Positions 1-11,604 of a stretch of DNA of 64,000 nt are shown piece after piece; within the stretch, counting starts at the first letter, position 1, and every line of letters begins with the position of its first letter. Made by a program: the position numbers and the translations under genes. The DNA lies in the NCBI GenBank assembly GCA_009746045.1, contig RPFO01000154.1:6895038-6959037 (forward strand), written 5' to 3'. The notes below the pieces were generated by a model. The model was given only the letters and a program-made list of their open reading frames with translations. It had not been told where the DNA came from and searched no databases. The stretch comes from Mesostigma viride. Its lineage: Eukaryota > Streptophyta > Mesostigmatophyceae > Mesostigmatales > Mesostigmataceae.

Positions 1-1255
1 CTGATGAGATTTACCGATCTCACGAAAGAAGCGGCGTGCAGCGCCATCGGGTCCATAGTCCCATTTTAGGCACCTGCACCAGGATTCCGGGAAGTGGGGC
101 TTTTTGCCTTCTACAGGGAGTACGCTTGGGACTTTTGCATGAGGTAGGTAAGTTTGCAAAAAATAAGTCGGGAAGTCCGAGAAAAGGTGTACACAACAAA
201 AAACATTAATGGAGAGACGGTAGAATGCCCCGAGGCATTGGTACGCTTGTCAGTGTGACTTGAAGAAGCTACGCTAGGATGCTTTGCCCCATGTCAAGCC
301 TTCATGCGCGGATTGTAATGATGTAATTAGTTGATTTGTAAATGGATACAAATGGTTACTGCTAAACATATATTGAGTTAATTAAATAATTTACATGTAG
401 ACGTGCTCGTGAATGTGCATAAGTCCTCAGTGGGAGGGAAATGGAATGGAGATATGTGCGTTAGTGCGTATCGAACATTTATGAATACATCACATATGAC
501 TGTGGCAGTGTGCCACCAATTGACTTTACAGCTTAGTGCCTCCTTCATGTCCAAAAGCCATGAAGTCAGGGCCCGCTGGGCATCCCGGCCCATGTCCCGG
601 GCCGGTTCTATTCGATCTAGGTGGAAAGCCCACGGGGGTTCCCCAGCATCGGGAAGGCCAAGGCTTGCACCCGCCATGCAAGGGCTAGCCCAAACTCTTG
701 AGTAAATTGGTATTTCACAGAACTGTAATGTGGTTAACTCCAGCGCACGAGTTTTCTAGCATCCACAATTAACCAACTTGAAAATATATGGCCACGCGGC
801 CCACCTGGGCCTATACAAGAGATGAAACAGTTAATCCATGCGACGCTGAAACAGATCCCTCCATGCATGACTTTGGCGCCATTTTATCTTATGTGGATGT
901 ACTCAACAGTAACTCACACTCTCATAGCATCAAGCCTGGTGACGAAGTCTGCTCGTAGGAGAGCTTTCAAGATCCAACCCAGTCGGCAGGCCCATACAAC
1001 CTGCATTCAAAAAGAAGAATAAAAACAATAGTATGTCAAAGGCATTCAGCAACCTCACGTGACGCAGTCACGTGTCTATTAATTAATTAATTAATGACAC
1101 CAGGCTGTTAGGCGTTAGCATGCAATCATGACTGGAATTGGTCACGCCGCGCCCACTCCTGCATGGAATCTCAGCCGTAGGATCAGCGCGAAAATCCCAG
1201 TAAAAGATGGGAGGCATGTAGTCGAGTTGAAATTGGAAGTGCGCCCTTGCGCGGG
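1..1255. repeat. 1,255-bp tandem repeat unit, copy 1
   Basis: This unit recurs head-to-tail from 1,256 with an offset of exactly 1,255 bp and I see no difference between the copies before about 2,336. It contains a conserved minus-strand open frame of 99 codons (677-378), a perfect hairpin at 1,056-1,074 followed by an AATT tract, and a short segment (about 1,098-1,260) that recurs at 34,525-34,742. Diverged, transposon-interrupted copies lie at 41,344-41,937 and 52,940-53,740. It lies downstream of the ankyrin gene terminal exon, so it is probably intergenic. The left edge of the window cuts the array, so more copies may exist. Confidence 0.9.
1056..1074. repeat. Perfect hairpin with AATT tail, instance 1
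   Basis: CACGTGACGCAGTCACGTG is an 8-bp inverted repeat around a 3-base loop, followed by TCTATTAATTAATT. The same hairpin and tail occur at 2,311-2,329 and at the 3' end of the LINE at 37,668-37,686. Reverse-orientation half copies lie at 34,579-34,629 and 41,334-41,350. The tail resembles LINE 3' ends in this window, so this may be a severely 5'-truncated LINE or a parasite sharing its tail. Confidence 0.75.
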
Positions 1256-2336
1256 CTGATGAGATTTACCGATCTCACGAAAGAAGCGGCGTGCAGCGCC
1301 ATCGGGTCCATAGTCCCATTTTAGGCACCTGCACCAGGATTCCGGGAAGTGGGGCTTTTTGCCTTCTACAGGGAGTACGCTTGGGACTTTTGCATGAGGT
1401 AGGTAAGTTTGCAAAAAATAAGTCGGGAAGTCCGAGAAAAGGTGTACACAACAAAAAACATTAATGGAGAGACGGTAGAATGCCCCGAGGCATTGGTACG
1501 CTTGTCAGTGTGACTTGAAGAAGCTACGCTAGGATGCTTTGCCCCATGTCAAGCCTTCATGCGCGGATTGTAATGATGTAATTAGTTGATTTGTAAATGG
1601 ATACAAATGGTTACTGCTAAACATATATTGAGTTAATTAAATAATTTACATGTAGACGTGCTCGTGAATGTGCATAAGTCCTCAGTGGGAGGGAAATGGA
1701 ATGGAGATATGTGCGTTAGTGCGTATCGAACATTTATGAATACATCACATATGACTGTGGCAGTGTGCCACCAATTGACTTTACAGCTTAGTGCCTCCTT
1801 CATGTCCAAAAGCCATGAAGTCAGGGCCCGCTGGGCATCCCGGCCCATGTCCCGGGCCGGTTCTATTCGATCTAGGTGGAAAGCCCACGGGGGTTCCCCA
1901 GCATCGGGAAGGCCAAGGCTTGCACCCGCCATGCAAGGGCTAGCCCAAACTCTTGAGTAAATTGGTATTTCACAGAACTGTAATGTGGTTAACTCCAGCG
2001 CACGAGTTTTCTAGCATCCACAATTAACCAACTTGAAAATATATGGCCACGCGGCCCACCTGGGCCTATACAAGAGATGAAACAGTTAATCCATGCGACG
2101 CTGAAACAGATCCCTCCATGCATGACTTTGGCGCCATTTTATCTTATGTGGATGTACTCAACAGTAACTCACACTCTCATAGCATCAAGCCTGGTGACGA
2201 AGTCTGCTCGTAGGAGAGCTTTCAAGATCCAACCCAGTCGGCAGGCCCATACAACCTGCATTCAAAAAGAAGAATAAAAACAATAGTATGTCAAAGGCAT
2301 TCAGCAACCTCACGTGACGCAGTCACGTGTCTATTA
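1256..2336. repeat. 1,255-bp tandem repeat unit, copy 2 (partial)
   Basis: The sequence matches 1-1,081 base for base by eye and then diverges inside the AATT tract that follows the hairpin at 2,311-2,329. Beyond this point the sequence continues into the 3' flank of ankyrin gene A, which has its own paralogous copy from 53,740 onward. Near-identity implies a very recent duplication, or an assembly artefact. Confidence 0.9.
2311..2329. repeat. Perfect hairpin with AATT tail, instance 2
   Basis: This is identical to the hairpin at 1,056-1,074. Its tail reads TATTAATTCATTCATTAATT, marking where the second tandem unit stops matching the first. Confidence 0.75.
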
Positions 2337-3965
2337 ATTCATTCATTAATTAATTCAGCAACCTGCATTGCTAAGATGGCATGAGTGCAGTACAGTTGAA
2401 CCCAAAAGTGCCTTGCATGCTTCGCTCCAGCCAATGTCAAGCTTCATGATGAACGGTGCTACAATCTTTCTTGACGTGACTCATCCAGAGATGTTGCGAT
2501 GCCAATCATTACACAAGGTATCGTAACCAATTAATACACCTTTACTCTGTATCAAACCAGCCGGATCAAATGAATCCCAGCAATGCTCTTCGGTGCACGT
2601 TGCTTGTCACTGGCCTGCAGCCACTGACCAACGTGACTCATCCGATGGCAGATATGTTATGATGCCAAGCATTACAAAAGGTATCGTTATCAATTAACAC
2701 ACCTTTAGTCTGTATTAGCCTTTTACACTTTTACACATGGGTCTAAATATGACCCTGGTCTAAAAGTACACCTAATTAAACATTAAAGTAATGCTACGCT
2801 ACGGCACTCCGGGTGTTGGCGGCGCGGGCGTCCAGCGTGAAGCCGCATGTGGGCTTGCCGCGTTGACTATGAAGTGGAGAATGGGGACAGGCAGACGCTG
2901 GGGTGTGGAGAACAATCCAACGGTGCTAATCGCTTCATCCAACGGATGCCAATATCTTGCCAGTGTTCGCCTGGCGCAGCGCTTAACATACGGTGTTACG
3001 AGACATCCTGTAACATCAGGGCCCTCCGAAGCTCAAGAACCGTTCGCTTTTGACTTGTCCCACTCTCGTGGCGTTCCCGAACCCTGCTGTTGAACCCTGT
3101 TGTGGTCGCTAAACTTGTAAAAACCTTTGGAGCACAAGGCATCGTTATCAATTGCCCTACACTAGCAAACCAACGCATAATAGGTAGTGCACCCACAAGT
3201 GCAGGCGCAATCATGCTGGGAGCACAAGCCACAAGCAAACATGCATAGTGAGGGTCGCCATTGTTGCAGTGGGCGGTGTAGTTAATGGACAGGATGAAGA
3301 GGTTTGTGGAGAGTGGGGGGCAAATGCTGTCCTTTCGTCACCTGTCCGTCCCCTCTACATGGTATAACCAGGCCTAGTTGTGCAAAATAGTTAAGTTCTG
3401 GCTGCAAACACATTGATAGGAGTGTAACATTGCGGCAGCATTGAGCAGTGCCGGAGATTTTGAAACGAAAAGCGAAACGTTTCTTGTACCAGCGTCTCCC
3501 TGAGGAAGGAAGTCAGGGATGCAGTATCCTGGATGCAACACCAGGTATAATGACAGCTAGCAGCCACTTGAGCAGGGCAGGCGGTGGTCATGGTGGGGAA
3601 CGAAGGCGAAGGGAAAGAGCAAGAAAAGGCAGAAGGTCATGCGCCAGGCATTTGAAAAAGTCGGCGTGAGGAGAACGACGTCGTTTAGCAAGCATGCTTA
3701 TGATGCACAAGAGGGGGTATTTTATACGCTTTTCAAAAGAGACAACTATTTTTAAGAAAACAAGGACGAGGCTTCGCAAGTAATAGGAATTTTAAAACAG
3801 GGTCCTACAAGCCACCCAGGTCAGGCAGTCTGCTTGGCCACGAGCTAGCGCTATATCCACGAGGCCACAAAATATTATATTCCGTACAGGCAACTACACT
3901 TTTGGGGCAGCTGACGCTCACCTTTGTGGTTGTGGCGGGTGCTGCCAATGCCATGTCAAGTGCTT

Positions 3966-4052
3966 CTACCGCCCCGTGTTGTGCTGCTCCAGGAACTGCA
4001 CAACCTCGGAGCGCTTGCAGTGCTTGGCCATGTCCAGTGCCGTGTGACCACC
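3966..4052 (-). CDS. Terminal exon of ankyrin gene A (C-terminal cap repeat)
   Basis: On the minus strand an AG acceptor (CTGCCTGCAG) is followed in phase 0 by 28 codons and a TAG stop. The peptide contains TALDMAKHCKRSEVVQFLEQ, which has the TALD-A opening and the VVQFL second helix of a last ankyrin repeat. Phase 0 matches the phase-0 donors of the 99-nt ankyrin exons upstream (6,787 and higher), so it can close their frame. A paralogous exon with the same ending lies at 58,223-58,318, which argues that it is functional coding sequence. The intron between it and the last full ankyrin exon would be about 2.7 kb. The joined model is inferred from splice sites, not from transcripts. Confidence 0.75.
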   Translation of the reverse strand, partial: GGHTALDMAKHCKRSEVVQFLEQHNTGR

Positions 4053-5062
4053 CTGCAGGCAGCGAGGTGATAGGGGTAAGGAGCAGCAAGTCACACAGCC
4101 ATGTTATTGACCATGTCCCACCCTGTACCCGAGTGTGAGACTGCGCCACTGAAACAAATGTCCCATGCCTAACAGACTAGAGGCAAACTATCCTGTTCAA
4201 AACTCTATTGCCCTTCCATTATAAACCAGCAGACGCCCGCACCGTGCAGTCCCTCTTGTGGCGGCAACAGCATGCCATGTGTACCGGGCCAGCACGACAA
4301 CCCAACAGCTCTACCATCCAGGGTATAGCGTTGTAGTAGAAGTATCATAATGCCATTGAGGGTTTAACGGCGTGGCATCAAGAAAGTTTCAGCGCAGTGG
4401 AGAAACAAAATTACTGTTCTATTAACCGTTGAACTCCAGGGTAACCAGACTCTTTATCAAAACAATGAGTGGAGCACATCAGACAAAAGGCAAGCCACAT
4501 CCCAGCCGCTGATGCTCATGGGAACACTTATTGCTTATCAAAGGCTAGCCTTACCCCCCCAAACGCAGGGAGGGTGGGCGGGAAAAGAAAAGAGGCCAAC
4601 CTTGGCAAGGTGGGTTTGCTTTTGTCTTTTTTGCGTGTCGCATGGCCTTGGCCCGGACGGCATTTTTTAGCCACGCAAATTTTGCGTCTGAGCAAATGAC
4701 GCGAATAGGCGTTCTAATTGCCATCGGCTTACGTAAGAGTGCCTGGGCAATTAGGTCACAGATTGTGTGGGAGACAGATTCTAGATCTAGTTAATCACTA
4801 GAGTAACGTCATTTACTAAGAAACCTAGACAGCGGTAGGTTCATATCTCAATGTAGCTCCTGCCACCTGCTGGCCAGGAAACTGTCCAAATCTTGTGCCA
4901 CTGCCGATCCGGATCAGGCCGCACCGGCCTCAAAAGGTATGTCGCGTAGACCCTATAACCTAGCCTGCATAGCGGCTACCCTTCCATCTCACTATAAAGA
5001 AACTATGTTCAGAGAACCAAAGATTCTGTTAACCGGGAGCTCCAGGGTAACCACACTCTTAA

Positions 5063-5665
5063 GGGGACAGGACATCCCTAATAAACGGCGCATTTTTTGA
5101 TACCATACCTATGCATGTGAGGAAAATCCAATGATGTTTGGGGACCATAAGTATGATTGAAAAAAAAAAATCCAACCACTTGGGGGGGGGGGGGTTACCC
5201 CCCACCATGTGCCCTTTATGAGCTAAAAATAGAAAAGACGCTATTTATGGCCTATTTTCGCTAGGAGAATGGGCAAACCAAATGTGACCAAATCATATAT
5301 TCCCCACCTTTGCAAAAAATTCTGGCTACTCGGGACCACAAAATAAGCATGTTTACACTAATTGATAGGGTTTAGCGGAATACACGTATTTTTTGGTGCA
5401 AAAAAAAAATCATAGACATATTCAACTGGGTCAAATATTATATTGAAAAATGGCCCAGGCTGGGAATTTCACCTTTCCAAAGTTTTAGCTCATGCTGACC
5501 ACGTTTACTCGTATTGATGGATGGTCATGTGCAAAAACAAAAATGACGGGAAAAACCTGTTATTCGCACAAGCATCACTCCAAAAACACCATTGCCCACA
5601 GCAAACTGGGCCAAAACGAGTGCGATTAATTAATTTAATGTATCGTAAAGCTTGCCACAAAACTA
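5063..5665. mobile_element. Truncated TTAA-type DNA transposon in the last intron
   Basis: TTAA at 5,059-5,062 is followed by GGGGACAGGACATCCC, the same kind of terminus as the element at 59,331-61,234, to which this block is collinear. The interior shares, in reverse orientation, a block with 40,850-41,290 of the 3.5-kb transposon (AATGATGTTTGGGGACCATA and GAGCTAAAAATAGAAAA). The match to copy B stops at about 5,665, where the sequence jumps into the middle of an ankyrin exon, so the other end has been lost. Confidence 0.7.
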
Positions 5666-5694
5666 CTGACGCAATGTACAGCGGTGTGACATCA
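5666..5694 (-). pseudogene. Truncated ankyrin exon at the array edge
   Basis: Only the 5' part of an ankyrin exon remains on the minus strand (acceptor intact, then a peptide like NDVTPLYIAS), after which the sequence passes directly into the TTAA transposon remnant. The second helix and donor are missing, so it cannot be spliced as a normal cassette. It marks the recombination breakpoint between array and flank. Confidence 0.7.
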
Positions 5695-6786
5695 TTCTGC
5701 AAGCAGCAGCCACGCATGTCCCCGTGAGGGCCAGATGGAATGTGGGAACCCTGTACAGGAAGGGCTAGCGAGGAGATGTGTCTGCAGTGAATGAAACAGA
5801 CCCACGCGCCATGCGCACACCCATGGACCTCATGGCCCCTGATCATGGCCACAGCCAAACTCATGAGCCTGCCAGCGGCCCCACAGTTGTGCCTGCCTAT
5901 CCACCACTTCGTTGGCTAACTCAAGTCCCGCCGCCAAGTACAACGTCCAAGTAGCCTCCACCCTGACTAACAACGCGGCAGAAAACAAGGGCATCGGTAC
6001 AACCACGGAGAGCGGGGCTTTACCATTGGGGATGAGCCGTATGATCCTTGTGAGAGAGTGATGCCATTAGGAACATCATCAAACATTCCAGGCAGTTGCT
6101 GCGGCCAGCATGGCACGGATACGCTGAACGCTCTGCATATGCCTCCCAGCAAACAAATGGCCCCCTCAGGACAGCCAGGCGGTCAGGATGGGGAAGGCCC
6201 GAAAGCGCGGGCCAGACGCCTGTTCAGATCACCTTGAGAAGGCCTGGCAGTGAAAAGGCTCAGGAAATGGAGGCACCTCACCGCGTGCAACTCGGGTCAA
6301 TGGAACTGGCCGTTCCTCACCCGTTGCCACAAGAGAAGGGGGGAGGGGAGAAGGGCGGGTTCATGATCTCACAGGCCGGTGTGCAATTAAGTAGTATTTG
6401 ACAAACTATTCGGCATAACCAGGTCATACGCATGTTATCTCTCATATCTCTCGGAGTCCTGGCCCTGAGTAAGGTAGTGAAATGAGATCGGTTGTCCGTG
6501 ATCCAGATTCCAGTAGCCACAACTCCTGCCCGGCAGAGCCATCCGCCTCATGGGCAGCAGGCATGCCATGGGGTGCACAGCTCGTCAACAGCACAGTTTC
6601 CCACTGGCAGGGTGCCCAGTGCTGGGAACGTAACAGCACCCAGTGAAGTTGGCAGCAAGCCTGACACCATCGGTTCTAAAGCCCTTTGCCCACCCTACAA
6701 CATGATTGCATTGCTCATACAGACCAAATCTGAAAGTGCGTGGAAGCACATCCGCTTGCGGCCATCAGACTAAAGGAAAGGCTGAC

Positions 6787-6885
6787 CTTGGCCTTCGCCT
6801 CCTTGTTCGCACCGCTCGCGACCAGGTGCTTCACGACCTCCAGGTGGCCGTTACATGCTGCAGAGTACAGCGGTGTGACATCATC
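6787..6885 (-). CDS. Ankyrin cassette exon 1 (most 3' in array A)
   Basis: One 33-codon ankyrin repeat in phase 0, with acceptor TGCAG and donor GTCAGC. Variable residues are V3, Y7, S8, C11 and N12, with helix-2 core GHLEVVKHLVASGAN. The exon is identical in protein to that at 7,965-8,063 and the surrounding units are almost identical, so one arose from the other recently. Confidence 0.85.
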
Positions 6886-7964
6886 CTGCATGCAGCAGCC
6901 ACACATGTCCCCGTGAGGACCAGATGGAACGTGAGAACCCACTGAGCCAGGGGATGTGTCTGCAGTGAATGAGACAGACCTACGCGTCATGCGCACACCC
7001 ATGGACCTCATGGCCCCTGATCATGGCCACAGCCAAACTAATGAGCCTGCCAGCGGCCCCACAGTTGTGCCTGCCTATCCACCACTTCGTTGGCTAACTC
7101 AAGTCCCGCCGCCAAGTACAACGTCCAAGTAGCCTCCACCCTGACTAACAACGCGGCAGAAAACAAGGGCATCGGTACAACCACGGAGAGCGGGGCTTTA
7201 CCATTGGGGATGAGCCGTATGATCCTTGTGAGAGAGTGATGCCATTAGGAACATCATCAAACATTCCAGGCAGTTGCTGCGGCCAGCATGGCACGGATAC
7301 GCTGAACGCACTGCATATGCCTCCCAGCAAACAAATGGCCCCCTCAGGACAGCCAGGCGGTCAGGATGGGGAAGGCCCGAAAGCGCGGGCCAGACGCCTG
7401 TTCAGATCACCTTGAGAAGGCCTGGCAGTGAAAAGGCTCAGGAAATGGAGGCACCTCACCGCGTGCAACTCGGGTCAATGGAACTGGCCGTTCCTCACCC
7501 GTTGCCACAAGAGAAGGGGGGAGGGGAGAAGGGCGGGTTCATGATCTCACAGGCCGGTGTGCAATTAAGTAGTATTTGACAAACTATTCGGCATAACCAG
7601 GTCATACGCATGTTATCTCTCATATCTCTCGGAGTCCTGGCCCTGAGTAAGGTAGTGAAATGAGATCGGTTGTCCGTGATCCAGATTCCAGTAGCCACAA
7701 CTCCTGCCCGGCAGAGCCATCCGCCTCATGGGCAGCAGGCATGCCATGGGGTGCACAGCTCGTCAACAGCACAGTTTCCCACTGGCAGGGTGCCCAGTGC
7801 TGGGAACGTAACAGCACCCAGTGAAGTTGGCAGCAAGCCTGACACCATCGGTGGCAAAGCCCTTTGCCCACCCTACAACATGATTGCATTGCTCATACAG
7901 ACCAAATCTGAAAGTGCGTGGAAGCACATCCGCTTGCGGCCATCAGACTAAAGGAAAGGCTGAC

Positions 7965-8063
7965 CTTGGCCTTCGCCTCCTTGTTCGCACCGCTCGCGAC
8001 CAGGTGCTTCACGACCTCCAGGTGGCCGTTACATGCTGCAGAGTACAGCGGTGTGACATCATC
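7965..8063 (-). CDS. Ankyrin cassette exon 2
   Basis: A 99-nt phase-0 exon with acceptor TGCAG and donor GTCAGC. The protein is the same as exon 1 (V3, Y7, S8, C11, N12). The unit offset is 1,178 bp. Confidence 0.85.
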
Positions 8064-9171
8064 CTGCATGCAGCAGCCACACATGTCCCCGTGAGGACCA
8101 GATGGAACGTGAGAACCCACTGAGCCAGGGGATGTGTCTGCAGTGAATGAGACAGACCTACGCGTCATGCGCACACCCGTGGACCTCATGGCCCCTGATC
8201 ATGGCCACAGCCAAACTAATGAGCCTGCCAGCGGCCCCGCAGTTGTGCGTGCCTTTCCACCACTTGGCAGGCTCACTCAAGTACCGCCAAGTACAACGTC
8301 CAACTAGCCTCCACTCTAACTAATAACGCTGCAGAAAACAAGGGCATCAGTACAACCACGGTGGCAAGGGCTTTACTGATGTGGCTGGCGATGAACCGCA
8401 TGATCCATGTGAGAGAGTCATGCCATTAGGAACATCATCAAACATTCCAGGCACTTAGTTGCTGCGGCCAATACGGCACGGACAGGCTGAACGCACTGCA
8501 TATGCCTCTCAACAAACAAATGGCCCCCTCAGGACAGCAACGCGGTCAGGATGGGGAAGGCCCAAAAGAGCGGGCCAGACACTAGTCCAAATTGCCTTTA
8601 GAAGGCCTGGGAGTGAAAAGGCTCAGGAAATGGAGGCACCTAACTGCGTGCGATTCAGGTCCATGCATTCGGCCGTTCCTACCCCGTTGCCACAAGAGAA
8701 GGGGGGAGGGGGAAAGGGCGGGTTCCTGATCTCACAGGCCGGTGTGCAAGGGCGGGTTCCTGATCTCACAGGCCGGTGTGCAATTTAGTATTTGACAAAC
8801 TATCCGGCACAATCAGGTCATACGCAAGTTATCTCTCGGAGTCCTCGCCCTGAGTACGGAAGTGAAGTGAGATCGGTCGTCCGTGATCCAGATTCCAGTA
8901 GCCACAAGTCCTGCCTGGCAGAGCCATCCGCCTCATGGGCAGCAGGCATGCCATGGGGTGCACAGCTTGTCAACAGCACAGTTTCCCACTGGCAGGGTGC
9001 CCAGTGCTGGGAACGTAACAGCACCCAGTGAAGTTGGTAGCAAGCCTGACACCATCGGTTCTAAAGCCCTTTGCCCACCCTACACCATGATTGCATTGCT
9101 CATATAGACCAAATCTGAAAGTGCGTGGAAGCACATCCGCTTGCGGCCATCAGGGTTAAGGGATAGCTGAC

Positions 9172-9270
9172 CTTGGCCTTCGCCTCCTTGTTCACATCGC
9201 TCGCAACCAGGTGCTTCACGACCTCCAGGTGGCCCTTCCATGCCGCAAAATGCAGCGGTGTCCAGTCATT
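9172..9270 (-). CDS. Ankyrin cassette exon 3
   Basis: A 99-nt phase-0 exon with acceptor TGCAG and donor GTCAGC. It reads TPLHFAAWKGHLEVV with W3, H7, F8, W11 and K12. The usual SGAN turn is SDVN here. Confidence 0.85.
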
Positions 9271-10331
9271 CTGCACACAGCAACCACACATGTCCCCGTG
9301 AGGACCAGATGGAACGTGGGAACGCACAAAGCGGGGAGATGTGGCTGCCGTGAATGAAACAGACCTACGCGTCATGCGCACACCCATGGACCTCATGGCC
9401 CCTGATCATGGCCACAGCCAAACTAATGAGCCTGCCAGCGGCCCCGCAGTTGTGCCTGCCTTTCCACCACTTTGTTGGCTCACTCAAGTACCGCCAAGTA
9501 CAACGTGCAACTAGCCTCCACCCTGACTTACAACGCTGCAGAAAATAAGGGCATCAGGACAACCACACAGGACGGGGCTTTCCTGATGTGGCTGAGGATG
9601 AGCCGTGTGATCCTTGTGAGAGAGTCATGCCATTAGGAACATCAGCAAACATTCCAGGCACTTAGTTGCTGCTGCCAGCATGGCACGGACAGGCTGAACG
9701 CACTGCATATGCCTCCCAGCAAACAAATGGCCCCCTCAGGACAGCCAGGCGGTCAGGATGGGGAGGAACCGAAAGCGCGGGCCAGACAACTGCTCAGATC
9801 ACCTCTAGAAGGTCTGGTAAAGAAAAGGTACAGGAAATGGAGGCACCACGGGGTGGAACTCGGGTCAATGGATTTGGTCGTTCCTCACTCGTTGCCACAA
9901 GAGAAGGGGGGAGGGGGAAAGGGCGGGGAACATGATCTCACAGGCCGGTGTGCAATTAAGTAGTATTTGAAAAACTATCCAGCACAACCGGGTCATGCGC
10001 GTGCTATTTCTCGCCCTGAGCACGGTAGTGAAGTGAGATCGGTCGTCCTCGACACAGATTCCAGTAGCCACGAGTCCTGCCCGGCAGAGCCATCCGCCTC
10101 ATGGGCAGCAGGCATCCCATGGGGTGCACAGCTCGCCAACAGCACAGTTTCCCACTGGCAGGGTGCCCAGTGCTGGGAAGGTAACAGCACCCAGTGAAGT
10201 TGGTAGCAAGCCTGACACCATCGGTTCTAAAGCCCTTTGCCCACCCTACAACATCATTGCGCTGCACATAGACCCAATCTGTGCGTGGAAGCGCATCCGC
10301 TAGCAGCCATCAGGGTACAGGAAAAGCTGAC

Positions 10332-10430
10332 CTTGAGTTTCGCCTCTTTGTCTGCACCGCTCGCAACCAAGTGCTTCACCACCTCCAGGTGGCCCTTCCA
10401 TGCCGCAAAATGCAGCGGTGTCCAGTCATC
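10332..10430 (-). CDS. Ankyrin cassette exon 4
   Basis: A 99-nt phase-0 exon with acceptor TGCAG and donor GTCAGC. Variable residues are W3, H7, F8, W11 and K12, as in exon 3, but the turn is SGAD and the end is LK. Confidence 0.85.
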
Positions 10431-11505
10431 CTGCACACAGCAGCCACACATGTTCCTGTGAGGACCAGATGGAACGTGAGAACCCACTAAGCGAGGGGAT
10501 GTGTCTGCAGTGAATGAGACAGACCTACGCGTCATGCGCACACCCGTGGACCTCATGGCCCCTGATCAAGGCCACAGCCAAACTCACGAGCCTGCCAGCG
10601 GCCCCACAGGTTGTGCCTGCCTTTCCACCACTTTGTTGGCTAACTCATGGACCGCCAAGTACAACATCCAACTAGCCTCCACCTCAACTAACATCGCTGC
10701 AGAAAACAAGGGCATCAGTACAACCACGGAGGACGGGGCTTTACTGATGTGGCTGGGGATGAGCCGTGTGATCCTTGTGAGAGAGTGAGGCCATTAGGAC
10801 TATCAGCAAACACTCCAGGCACTCAGTTGCTGCTGCCAGCATGGCAGGACAGGCTGAACGCAAGGCACATGCCTCCCAGCAAACAAATGGCCCCCTCAGG
10901 ACAGCCAGGCAGTGAGGATGGGGAAGGCCCCAAAACGCGGGCCACACACCTGTTCAGATCACCTTGAGAAGGCCTGCTAGTGAAAAGGTTCAGGAAATGG
11001 AAGCACCTCACCGCGTGCAACTCAGGTCCATGGATTCGGCAGTTCCTCAACCGTTGCCACAACAGAAGGGGGGAGGGGGGAAGGGCGGGGAACACGATCT
11101 CACAGGCCGGTGTGCAATTAAGTAGTATTTGAAAAACTATCCAGCACAACCGGGTCATGCGCGTGCTATCTCTCGGATTCCTCGCCCTGAGTACGGTAGT
11201 GAAGGTAAGATCGGTAGTCCGTGATCCAGATTCCAGTAGCCACAAGTCCTGCCTGGCAGAGCCATCCGCCTCATGGGCAGCAGGCATGCCATGGGGTGCA
11301 CAGCTCGTCAACATCGCAATTTCGCACTGGGAAGGTGCCCCGTGCTGGGAATGTAACAGCGCCCAGTGGAGTTGGCAGCAAGCCTGACACCATCGGTTCT
11401 AAAGCCCTTTGCCCACCCTACAACATGATTGCATTGCTCATATAGACCAAATCTATGTGTGGAGGCGCATCCGCTGGCAGCCATCAGGGTACAGGAAAAG
11501 CTGAC

Positions 11506-11604
11506 CTGGTCCTTCGCCTCCTTGTTCGCACTGCTCGCAACCAGGTGCTTCACGACCTCCAGGTGGCCATTCCATGCCGCAAGATGCAGCGGCGTGCGGT
11601 CATT
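11506..11604 (-). CDS. Ankyrin cassette exon 5
   Basis: A 99-nt phase-0 exon with acceptor TGCAG and donor GTCAGC. Variable residues are R3, H7, L8, W11 and N12. The turn is SSAN and the end is DQ. Confidence 0.85.

Larger units (their letters stand above)
1256..5665. repeat. Segmental duplication, copy A
   Basis: This segment is collinear with 41,344-59,946 once transposon insertions in the latter are removed. Landmarks shared in order are the start of the 1,255-bp unit, the block at 2,370-2,700 (53,740-54,066), the block at 2,790-3,240 (56,400-56,830), the ankyrin cap exon (3,966-4,052 versus 58,223-58,318), and the TTAA element start (5,063 versus 59,331). It carries the 3' end of ankyrin gene A. 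Apart from the cap exon I see no convincing exon between 2,337 and 5,665. Confidence 0.85.

Noticed and set aside
378-677. Minus-strand 99-codon frame conserved in three copies (also 1,633-1,932 and 53,048-53,335)
   Set aside because: Two copies are identical because of recent duplication, and the third has replaced residues and a changed N terminus. No domain, splice context or selection signal can be claimed, so it is kept only as part of the repeat.
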